This document shows, piece after piece, positions 42,362-48,852 of a DNA stretch of 49,728 bases. How positions within the stretch are numbered: position 1 is the stretch's first letter; each line of letters starts with the position of its first letter. This DNA is from Chitinophagaceae bacterium (GTDB lineage: Bacteria > Bacteroidota > Bacteroidia > Chitinophagales > Chitinophagaceae): contig JAICGN010000021.1 of NCBI GenBank assembly GCA_025923075.1, positions 1 through 49,728 of the forward strand, written 5' to 3'. Under the pieces are notes generated by a model. It did no database searches, was not told the DNA's origin, and saw only the letters and a list, made by a program, of their open reading frames with translations. Both the position numbers and the translations under genes were made by a program.

Positions 42362-43165
42362 TTAGGGGTTGGGGGTTTGGTAGACTTTCACATAATCTAT
42401 TTCCATCTTTTGCGGCCAGATATTTTCATCAACGCCTTTTTGCCCACCCCAGTTGCCACCCACTGCAATATTCAGCAGCAAATGCATTTTATTGTCAAAA
42501 GGCCATGCGTCATAGCCACTATGTTCATTGCCAAACCTGAAAAAAATTTTCTCGTCCATCGATACCTTGACGCTGTCTTTATTCCATTCCACGGCATACA
42601 GATGAAATTTTTCTGAACAATCGTCCACTCTTATCGTATCCGTCCTTTGCGTACCAATGCTGTGATAATATTTTTTGCAATGGACCGAACCATGAATATA
42701 TCCCTGGTTAAATCCTACATGTTCCATGATATCAATCTCGCCATCATCAGGCCAACGAAGCGGGGTAGTGCTGCCCAGCATCCAGATGGCAGGCCATGTA
42801 CCAAGACCCCTAGGAAGTCTTGCTCTTACTTCGATTTTTCCATATTGCCAATCACCTTTTCCTTTTGTAATTAATCTTGCAGATGTGTAATTTTTCCCTT
42901 CCCATAATTCTTTTCTTGCCTCGATAATTAAAAATCCTTTTTCCACTCTTGCATTTTCCAATCTTTGGTTTGTGTAGAATTGAAGTTCATTATTTCCCCA
43001 CCCATGGCCACCTACATCATAATTCCATTTCGTGGAATCCGGTAACCCAGTATATCCAAAATCATCACTCCAGACTAATTTCCATTTCGGATCAGTATTT
43101 TTTTCCTGAGTACCGCAACAAATAAATGCAAGCAATGCCCAGATAAGAAAGTAAAATGGCCGCAT
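42362..43165 (-). CDS. GH16 laminarinase-like beta-glucanase, lipoprotein
   Basis: The 267-residue product has a lipoprotein signal (MRPFYFLIWALLAFICCGTQ). The GH16 domain has the full pattern LVWSDDFGYTGLPDSTKWNYDVGGHGWGNNELQFYTNQRLENARVEKGFLIIEARKE, PRGLGTWPAIWMLG, the catalytic DGEIDIMEHVG and the late NIAVGGNWGG. This is closer to laminarinase (beta-1,3-glucanase) than the gene at 34815. The last residues YQTPNP and the stop come from a CCCCAACCCC/TAAAG-like segment that looks like a repeat. It sits upstream of the S9 peptidase on the same strand, 128 bases apart. Confidence 0.92.
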   Translation of the reverse strand: MRPFYFLIWALLAFICCGTQEKNTDPKWKLVWSDDFGYTGLPDSTKWNYDVGGHGWGNNELQFYTNQRLENARVEKGFLIIEARKELWEGKNYTSARLITKGKGDWQYGKIEVRARLPRGLGTWPAIWMLGSTTPLRWPDDGEIDIMEHVGFNQGYIHGSVHCKKYYHSIGTQRTDTIRVDDCSEKFHLYAVEWNKDSVKVSMDEKIFFRFGNEHSGYDAWPFDNKMHLLLNIAVGGNWGGQKGVDENIWPQKMEIDYVKVYQTPNP

Positions 43166-43280
43166 ATCGAAGTGTCGTTAGCTCCGAAGTTACAGATAGA
43201 ATATCTTAGAATATCACCACCGGTAAAATTTAGTTGATAATGCTAGTTTATGGTGCAATCGAAAATGAATTCCTGATTGG

Positions 43281-44546
43281 TCAGGATTTTCTATAGATGA
43301 CTCCGTCTTTCATGATTAAGAAAACCTTTCTAATGGTTTTAATATCTGCTGAAGGATCACCTTCTATGGCAATAAGATCTGCCAGCAGATCTTTTTTTAT
43401 TCTTCCGATTTTATCGCCGTATCCAAATACTGCGGCATTAACAGAAGTGGCAGATCGTAATACATCAATTGGTTTCATTCCGTATTCGACCATCAGCTCC
43501 ATTTCCCTGGCATTATCACCATGAGCAAATACGCCGACATCACCACCCATACAAATTTTTACACCTGCTTTCAATGCCAGCTGAAAGCTTTTTTTCTTAT
43601 TAATGATACTTGCCGGTTCTGGATCAATTCCCTTTCTCCATCCACGATATTGCTGTATAGCATCACCGGCTGCCAGGGTAGGGCATAAGGCAACATTTTT
43701 TTCTTTCATTAATTTAAACACTTCATCAGTTCCGCCGTCGCCGTGTTCAATGGTTGATATGCCGGCATTGATTGCCCGCTTCATTCCTTCAGGTGTTGAT
43801 GCATGGGCAACAACTTTTCTACCACCGGCTGATGTGTTTCCAACGATCCATCCCAGTTCCAGTTCGCTAAATGTTGGTTGGGCTTCACCATTGGGTCCGT
43901 ACCTGTAATCGGCATAGACTTTTATCAGATCCGCTCCGTGTCCAATTTGGGATCTGACCGCCTTACTCAATTCTTCAAGCCCTGCTACTTCTTCAGCGCC
44001 CTGCGGCCATTCAACATCTGGCGAGGGCGATCTTGGACCATAAGTCCCTTTGGCAACAATTGCTCTTGTCGCAACGATCATCCTGGGTCCGGGTATCACA
44101 TTTTTTTCGATTGCTTTCTTTAAACCAACATCATCATACATTGCGCCTTCGGTTCCCAGGTCTCTCACTGTTGTAAACCCCGCCATTAGAGTTGCTTTTG
44201 CATGATTTACGGCTCTTGCCGTTCTCTCCGCTCTTGATTCTTTTAATACCTGGTCATCCCAGCTTGTTTCATTATAAGGATGAAGGAATAGATGCGAATG
44301 ACCTTCGATCAAGCCGGGCAACAATGTCATTCCTTTAAGCTCGATGATCTCTGTGCCTGCAGGCAATTTGAACATCATGGTACCGGTTTGCTCAATCCTG
44401 TTATTTTTTACCAGCACAACCCATCCCGTTTGCATGGTTTCTCCATCAAATACGCGATCAGGTTTTAACAAAATGTATTTGTCCGCTTGTTGACCAAAAG
44501 AATAATTGGCTATAAAGAAACTGATGATTAAAAAAAATCTTTTCAT
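43281..44546 (-). CDS. exported metal-dependent amidohydrolase
   Basis: The 421-residue product has a signal peptide (MKRFFLIISFFIANYSFGQ) and amidohydrolase motifs: EGHSHLF (HxH), ADLIKVYADYR (lysine that would be carboxylated), KVVAHASTPEG and STIEHGDGG (His ligands), and CMGGDVGVFAHGDNARE (Asp). The substrate is not identifiable; relatives act on dipeptides with Pro (Xaa-Pro dipeptidase-like) or on imidazolone compounds. Periplasmic location fits its signal. The GNAT-like and DUF5009 genes upstream share the strand. Confidence 0.88.
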   Translation of the reverse strand: MKRFFLIISFFIANYSFGQQADKYILLKPDRVFDGETMQTGWVVLVKNNRIEQTGTMMFKLPAGTEIIELKGMTLLPGLIEGHSHLFLHPYNETSWDDQVLKESRAERTARAVNHAKATLMAGFTTVRDLGTEGAMYDDVGLKKAIEKNVIPGPRMIVATRAIVAKGTYGPRSPSPDVEWPQGAEEVAGLEELSKAVRSQIGHGADLIKVYADYRYGPNGEAQPTFSELELGWIVGNTSAGGRKVVAHASTPEGMKRAINAGISTIEHGDGGTDEVFKLMKEKNVALCPTLAAGDAIQQYRGWRKGIDPEPASIINKKKSFQLALKAGVKICMGGDVGVFAHGDNAREMELMVEYGMKPIDVLRSATSVNAAVFGYGDKIGRIKKDLLADLIAIEGDPSADIKTIRKVFLIMKDGVIYRKS

Positions 44547-44600
44547 AATTGCAGGGAGTCATAGGAAAATGCAATAGTAGCAATATTGCCGGGTTAACAA

Positions 44601-44894
44601 TTATTTTACCAATACATCTCCAAACTCCGGCTTCTTTCTAAATACTGAATTCGCAAAAGGACACAGGGGAATTATTTTAATATTATGAGCTCTTGCATAC
44701 TCAACAGCAGTTTTCACAAGTTGGTAGCCGACATTCTGCCCTTTCAATTCTTCGCTGACATCGGTGTGTTCAATGATCATCTTTTGATGTGATGGCATCG
44801 TATAGACCATTTCAGCGAGTATAACTTCATCATCTTCTTCATTACTCACATAAAACATACCCTTTGTTCCAATCTTTTTATTTTTTATGTTCAT
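44601..44894 (-). CDS. YjdJ-type small GNAT-like acetyltransferase
   Basis: The 97-residue product has the short GNAT-related pattern GMFYVSNEEDDEVILAEMVYTMPSHQKMIIEHTDVSEELKGQNVGYQLVKTAVEYARAHNIKIIPLCPFANSVFRKKPEF. The IIEHTDVSEELKGQNVGYQLV block with the acetyl-CoA loop and IPLCPFA with the conserved Cys are the marks of the YjdJ/GCN5-like family. Targets are unknown. It ends 54 bases from the amidohydrolase start, and DUF5009 ends 22 bases upstream, so the three genes form a leftward unit. Confidence 0.88.
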   Translation of the reverse strand: MNIKNKKIGTKGMFYVSNEEDDEVILAEMVYTMPSHQKMIIEHTDVSEELKGQNVGYQLVKTAVEYARAHNIKIIPLCPFANSVFRKKPEFGDVLVK

Positions 44895-44915
44895 GCTCGT
44901 CCGGAGTCCGATTTA

Positions 44916-46025
44916 TCAGAGTTTAAAAAATATTTTTTTCCTGTATAAGAAATAGCACAGCAGCCACTCCAACGTAAAAATACAAAGCGATGTAATAATA
45001 AGCTTTATATTTTCCGGTGTATTGACAAATTCCATGAATCCGTTCGTAACGGTGCCTACATAACGGTTAAACCACCCGCCTAAAATTTCAAAGAAAAGAT
45101 AAATGAAAATTGAATTTATGCTTACAATTGTAAAAAATTGAAGATGTTTTTTGTGATTTTGGATATCGATCCACCAATAGCATGCAGCTAATGCGGCTAA
45201 ACACCAGCCTAATGATGCAAGCGTGAAAGAACTGGTAGCAATTCTTTTTATTATAGGAGTGATGCCGGCAAAATCAAGACCATAACCGATCACCAGGCAA
45301 ACGAAGGCCCATATTAGTAATGGTTTTATTTTTTGTTGATTGGATAACAATAGTTTCCCGGCTAATGCTCCGGCAATTGTATGCACCGCAGTTGGAAGAC
45401 AATTAATTGCGACCCAGCCATCCCCATTGATTTTATTCATTAATAGCAGATCAGCGTAATTCCCAAAATTATGCTGGTCCGTAAAGGCTTGATCAAAACC
45501 GGGTACATTGGTAAATCGATAAAGAATTTCGGTTAGCAACAACAAACCCACGCAAATAATTATTTGGGTTCTAGACGACAATCTGAATATAAGAAAGGCA
45601 ACTAAAGTCGTAAACGATAATTGCGTAAGCACATTCCATAGCTCAAATGAAAGTCCTGTTGGCTTTACCGCATAATTAAGTACGCCCCAGAAAAAAAGCC
45701 AAAAACATCTTTTCAAGATCTTTCTGAAAGACTGATTCCACGTCAGTCCCTGACTTGCCTGTTTATACAGCGAGAAAGCCATAGCAGTTCCCGCGACAAA
45801 CATAAACCCGGGCTGTATAAGATCCCAAAACCGGAGACCATTCCACGGATGATGAAAGAATTGCTGAAAAAAATCATGCAGCAATCTGTTGTTTCCAGAT
45901 GCTTCGCTGAGGTGTTCATATAAACCGGCACTCTCCATTGCCAGGAGCACCATAATTAATCCACGCAGAAAATCAAGAGAAAGTAAGCGTTTGTCACTTT
46001 GATAAGAGACAGAACTTACGGACAT
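44916..46025 (-). CDS. DUF5009/HGSNAT-like membrane acyltransferase
   Basis: The 369-residue product has about ten hydrophobic helices and the start RLLSLDFLRGLIMVLLAMESAGLYEHLSEA, the typical 'SLDxxRGxxM' opening of HGSNAT/DUF5009/YeiB proteins (heparan-alpha-glucosaminide N-acetyltransferase-like). Later blocks PGFMFVAGTAMAFSLYKQ and NCLPTAVHTIAGALAGKLLL also match. It probably transfers acyl groups to sugars across the inner membrane. ATG 46025 is the start, 73 bases from the trp leader ORF on the opposite strand, so a shared divergent promoter region lies there. Confidence 0.87.
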   Translation of the reverse strand: MSVSSVSYQSDKRLLSLDFLRGLIMVLLAMESAGLYEHLSEASGNNRLLHDFFQQFFHHPWNGLRFWDLIQPGFMFVAGTAMAFSLYKQASQGLTWNQSFRKILKRCFWLFFWGVLNYAVKPTGLSFELWNVLTQLSFTTLVAFLIFRLSSRTQIIICVGLLLLTEILYRFTNVPGFDQAFTDQHNFGNYADLLLMNKINGDGWVAINCLPTAVHTIAGALAGKLLLSNQQKIKPLLIWAFVCLVIGYGLDFAGITPIIKRIATSSFTLASLGWCLAALAACYWWIDIQNHKKHLQFFTIVSINSIFIYLFFEILGGWFNRYVGTVTNGFMEFVNTPENIKLIITSLCIFTLEWLLCYFLYRKKIFFKL

Positions 46026-46060
46026 AAGCAGTTTATTTTTGAAAAAGGTAGAGGAAATAA

Positions 46061-46091
46061 TTGGAAAAATTCAAAAAAGCATACATATTTG
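46061..46091 (+). promoter_or_regulatory. likely trp operon promoter, Bacteroidota type
   Basis: TTGG (46061-46064) and CATATTTG (46084-46091) lie 19-20 bases apart, close to the Bacteroidota sigma consensus TTTG then TAnnTTTG (one mismatch in the second). The predicted start falls within a few bases of the leader peptide ATG at 46099, making a nearly leaderless transcript start. Prediction by pattern only. Confidence 0.5.
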
Positions 46092-46098
46092 CAATGCA

Positions 46099-46155
46099 AT
46101 GAAACAAGTAAATCAATATTGGTGGTGGCATACAAACTCTGTCGGGGTGCTGTAA
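46099..46155 (+). CDS. trpL: trp leader peptide with three consecutive Trp codons
   Basis: An 18-codon frame reads MKQVNQYWWWHTNSVGVL and ends at TAA 46153-46155. Three consecutive TGG codons at 46120-46128 are far beyond chance. The frame ends 31 bases before an intrinsic terminator and lies upstream of trpE on the same strand. It is the sensor of tryptophanyl-tRNA supply: a ribosome stalled at the Trp codons leaves 46143-46147 free to pair with 46186-46190, so the terminator cannot form. It is unlikely to have a function as a peptide. Confidence 0.9.
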   Translation: MKQVNQYWWWHTNSVGVL

Positions 46156-46208
46156 GTCATTACTGTATTTGATTAAATATATTAGCCCCGAATAGTTCGG
46201 GGTTTTTT
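46143..46208 (+). promoter_or_regulatory. transcription attenuator: antiterminator and terminator
   Basis: Terminator: CCCCGAA (46186-46192) pairs with TTCGGGG (46196-46202) around a TAG loop, followed by six T (46203-46208). Competing arm: CGGGG at 46143-46147 lies inside the leader peptide between the Trp codons and the stop and can pair with CCCCG at 46186-46190, with one further G-T pair. Ribosome position on trpL decides which forms. This is the classical layout of ribosome-mediated attenuation. Confidence 0.88.
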
Positions 46209-46219
46209 ATTTGTCCCAT

Positions 46220-46236
46220 CTCCGCCACCGGCGGAG
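46220..46236. repeat. small palindromic hairpin 1 in trp leader
   Basis: CTCCGCC-ACC-GGCGGAG forms a perfect 7-bp stem with a three-base loop. It lies after the attenuator T run and before trpE. It resembles the palindrome at 46268-46282 and the one at 42274-42290. Confidence 0.65.
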
Positions 46237-46267
46237 GGTAAGACAGCATTATTTAATAACTAAATTC

Positions 46268-46282
46268 TCCGCCATCGGCGGA
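46268..46282. repeat. small palindromic hairpin 2 just before trpE
   Basis: TCCGCC-ATC-GGCGGA forms a perfect 6-bp stem with a three-base loop and ends eight bases before the trpE ATG, so it could influence trpE ribosome access. It shares its core with hairpin 1. Confidence 0.65.
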
Positions 46283-46290
46283 TCAGGGGC

Positions 46291-47727
46291 ATGAAGAAAA
46301 TAGAAATTCTAACCACCTGCAAAAAATTACTTGCTGATGTATATACACCGGTCGGTATTTACCTGCGACTTCGGGATCGTTTCAGAGATACCGTTCTTCT
46401 TGAAAGCACCGATCATCATGCAGCGGAAAATAGCTATTCATTTATTTGTGTCAATGCTATTGGGGGTATTGAGATCACTTCTACGGCAAGTGTTGAATTT
46501 AAACTTCCGGGTCAGAAACCTGAAAAGATCGCTATCAAAAATGCAATGGATGTCCCACAGTTGATCTGGGATTTCTCAAACAGGTTCGATTGTGTAAAAA
46601 TGGAAACAAAGGAAGTGAGGTTTGCACAAGGCCTATTTGGCTATACGTCTTTTGATGCTGTGCAATTTTTTGACACTATTAAGTTGAGATCAGGAAACCC
46701 TGACCTCAAGTCTAAAAATTCAGAACTGATCATCCCCCTAATGCGTTATAGGCTTTATCAATATGTAATTGCATTTAATCATTTCAAAGACGAGTTATAT
46801 ATCTGCGAAAATCACATAAATGGAATTGAGAGTGAGATGGCGGGTGTTGAATCATTAATTCGCAGCAAAGATGTCCCGGTTTTTCCTTTCAAAAGAAAAG
46901 GAGATGAAACTTCAAATGTTACCGATAAGGAATATATCGCCATGGTCAAAAACGGTATAAGCAGTTGTCTTCGTGGCGATGTGTTTCAAATCGTATTAAG
47001 CAGGAGGTTCGAGCAGGGCTTCACCGGTGATGAGTTTAATGTGTATCGTTCTTTGCGAAGCATTAATCCTTCACCTTACCTATTTTTCTTTGATTATGGC
47101 GACTATAAGTTAATGGGCTCGTCACCTGAATCACAACTCATCATTCAGAATGGGAAGGCGATCGTTCATCCGATTGCAGGTACATTCAGAAGAACCGGCG
47201 ATGACGATAAAGATCATTTGGCTGCAGAATTATTAAAGGGAGATAAAAAAGAGAATGCTGAACATGTTATGCTTGTTGATCTCGCACGGAATGACCTTAG
47301 CCGTGTATGCGATGATGTGACTGTGACTCACTATAAAGACATTCAGTATTATAGCCATGTAATTCACATGGTCAGCGAAGTAAGTGGCAAACTGAGGCGA
47401 AATGCAAATCCTTTCGAATTATTAGCAAAATCATTTCCTGCCGGTACGCTAAGTGGTGCCCCGAAGATCAAAGCCATTGCACTGATCGATAATTATGAAC
47501 CAACGGCAAGAAATTATTATGGCGGTGCTATCGGTTTTATGGGTTTTGATGGCAGTTGCAATCATGCAATAATGATAAGGACATTTTTAAGTATGCAAAA
47601 CACATTGACTTACCAGGCGGGTGCTGGTATAGTGGCAGCAAGCAAGCCTGAAAGTGAATTGCAGGAAGTAAATAACAAATTAGGGGCATTAAAAAAAGCA
47701 ATTGAATTTGCTGAAAACATCATTTAA
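46291..47727 (+). CDS. trpE: anthranilate synthase component I
   Basis: The 478-residue enzyme converts chorismate and ammonia to anthranilate, first step of Trp synthesis. The C-terminal chorismate-binding part has the invariant FPAGTLSGAPKIKA, YYGGAIGF and the QAGAGIVAASKPESELQEVNNK end. The N-terminal part has LLES followed by ten residues and Ser (LLESTDHHAAENSYS), the feedback motif that binds Trp in related enzymes, so allosteric inhibition is likely on top of attenuation. Length is typical. trpG follows after 11 bases. Confidence 0.97.
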   Translation: MKKIEILTTCKKLLADVYTPVGIYLRLRDRFRDTVLLESTDHHAAENSYSFICVNAIGGIEITSTASVEFKLPGQKPEKIAIKNAMDVPQLIWDFSNRFDCVKMETKEVRFAQGLFGYTSFDAVQFFDTIKLRSGNPDLKSKNSELIIPLMRYRLYQYVIAFNHFKDELYICENHINGIESEMAGVESLIRSKDVPVFPFKRKGDETSNVTDKEYIAMVKNGISSCLRGDVFQIVLSRRFEQGFTGDEFNVYRSLRSINPSPYLFFFDYGDYKLMGSSPESQLIIQNGKAIVHPIAGTFRRTGDDDKDHLAAELLKGDKKENAEHVMLVDLARNDLSRVCDDVTVTHYKDIQYYSHVIHMVSEVSGKLRRNANPFELLAKSFPAGTLSGAPKIKAIALIDNYEPTARNYYGGAIGFMGFDGSCNHAIMIRTFLSMQNTLTYQAGAGIVAASKPESELQEVNNKLGALKKAIEFAENII

Positions 47728-47738
47728 AATATCAGAGC

Positions 47739-48359
47739 TTGAAAATTTTAGTTTTCGATAATTATGATTCTTTTACTTACAACCTGGTGCACCTGGTTGA
47801 AAAGATAACACATGAAAAAGTGGATGTATATCGAAACGACCAGTTGCCATTAGAGAAAGTGAAGGATTATGATAAAATAATTTTATCACCCGGTCCCGGA
47901 ATTCCTGAAGAGGCAGGGTTGCTTTTGCCGTTGATAAAGGAATATGCATCTTCAAAATCTATTCTTGGTGTTTGCCTCGGTCACCAGGCCATCGGTCAGG
48001 CCTTTGGAGGAAAACTTATAAACCTGAGCTCGGTGTTTCATGGTGTAGCCACGCCGGTGAGGGTTGTGAGACGTCAAACATCAAACGGGAAAGTCAACGA
48101 GGGTTCACGTCTCACGTCTCACGTCGCACGGAATTTATTTGAGGGCTTGCCGGATGAGTTGGAAGTGGGGCGTTATCATAGCTGGGTTGTCAGTAAAGAA
48201 AATTTTCCAGGTGAATTAGCAATAACAGCAGAAGATGAAAGCGAGATGATCATGGCTTTACAACATACAACTTATGATGTGCAGGGCGTTCAGTTTCATC
48301 CGGAAAGTGTGTTGACGCCGATGGGCGAACAAATTATGAGGAACTGGCTAAAGGTCTGA
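47739..48359 (+). CDS. trpG: anthranilate synthase component II (glutamine amidotransferase)
   Basis: The 206-residue subunit supplies ammonia from glutamine to TrpE. Marks are ILVFDNYDSFTYNLVHLVE at the start, LSPGPGIPEEAG, the nucleophile in LGVCLGHQAIGQAFGG and the catalytic pair in VQFHPESVLTP. The start is TTG 47739, because the family begins exactly at this Lys-Ile-Leu. Residues about 112-130 (RRQTSNGKVNEGSRLTSHVARN) are an extra insertion not usual in TrpG, made of heptamer repeats. The stop TGA (48357-48359) lies inside the terminal inverted repeat of the GxxExxY cassette, and the last Val is also encoded by it. Confidence 0.96.
   Translation: MKILVFDNYDSFTYNLVHLVEKITHEKVDVYRNDQLPLEKVKDYDKIILSPGPGIPEEAGLLLPLIKEYASSKSILGVCLGHQAIGQAFGGKLINLSSVFHGVATPVRVVRRQTSNGKVNEGSRLTSHVARNLFEGLPDELEVGRYHSWVVSKENFPGELAITAEDESEMIMALQHTTYDVQGVQFHPESVLTPMGEQIMRNWLKV
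48074..48125 (+). repeat. heptamer-repeat insertion inside trpG
   Basis: Two heptamer types lie within 52 bases. TCAAACA and TCAAACG at 48074-48087 share 13 exact bases with hutI (37834-37846). TCACGTC repeats three times at 48105-48125. Between them lies a short unrelated piece. Together they encode the extra loop of TrpG. The region stays open because the TCA strand is the coding strand; the opposite strand would give TGA stops in all frames. Confidence 0.85.
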
Positions 48360-48850
48360 ACTGGGACGGATGGGATTTTTGTGATATCGGGAAAGAATTA
48401 AATGTCCTTTTATGGCGGACTTTAAATATGGTGAAATAACTGAAAAAATCATTGGAGCTGCTTTCAGGGTGCATAGCGCTTTGGGAAATGGCTTTCAGGA
48501 AGTCATCTACCAAAGAGCTCTCGAGCTTGAGTTTAGGATAATGCCGCTCCCGTATTTGAGAGAACTTGAAATGCCGATATATTATCCTGACCAACAAATA
48601 GGAACCAGGAGAGTAGATTTTCTTGTTGATGGAAAAATCAGCGTTGAACTTAAGGCAATAATAAAATTGGAAGATGTTCATCTGGCACAAGCAATAAATT
48701 ATTTAGAGGCGTATAACTTAGAAATAGGGTTGTTAATAAATTTCGGAAGCAAAAGATTAGAATTTCACCGGTTTACAAATAAGAAGTGCAATCCAATTAT
48801 TATTCAGCACCCTATTAAATCCCAATAATCCCACTAATCACAGTTCAGAC
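48354..48850 (+). mobile_element. GxxExxY cassette with terminal inverted repeats inside the trp operon
   Basis: The 497-bp unit starts GTCTGAACTG (48354-48363) and ends CAGTTCAGAC (48841-48850), a perfect 10-bp inverted repeat; the first 30 bases of both ends agree at 23 positions. Both ends continue with a roughly 9-base period of GGATTnnTG type. It encodes one GxxExxY protein. It sits exactly between trpG and trpD: the left end overlaps the trpG stop and the right end is two bases before the trpD ATG. There is no transposase and no target duplication that I can see. I infer a precise insertion; the mechanism is unknown. Confidence 0.75.
48412..48828 (+). CDS. GxxExxY family protein (PD-(D/E)XK-like)
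   Basis: The 138-residue product starts MADFKYGEITEKIIGAAFRVHSALGNGFQEVIY, with the name-giving Gly-x-x-Glu-x-x-Tyr motif (GFQEVIY), and continues to RRVDFLVDGKISVELKAI, where Asp and Glu-x-Lys resemble the PD-(D/E)XK nuclease core. Family members are usually about 125 residues and their function is not established. The gene is inserted in a biosynthetic operon with which it has no metabolic relation. The last four codons (Lys-Ser-Gln and stop) are part of the right inverted repeat. Start ATG 48412 lies 52 bases after the trpG stop. Confidence 0.92.
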   Translation: MADFKYGEITEKIIGAAFRVHSALGNGFQEVIYQRALELEFRIMPLPYLRELEMPIYYPDQQIGTRRVDFLVDGKISVELKAIIKLEDVHLAQAINYLEAYNLEIGLLINFGSKRLEFHRFTNKKCNPIIIQHPIKSQ

Positions 48851-48852
48851 AA

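Noticed and set aside
37093-48125. Heptamer arrays considered as CRISPR or microsatellite phase-variation switches
   Set aside because: No spacers, arrays are too short for CRISPR. They are inside the coding body with few units, so a simple on/off switch by slippage is possible but not supported here.
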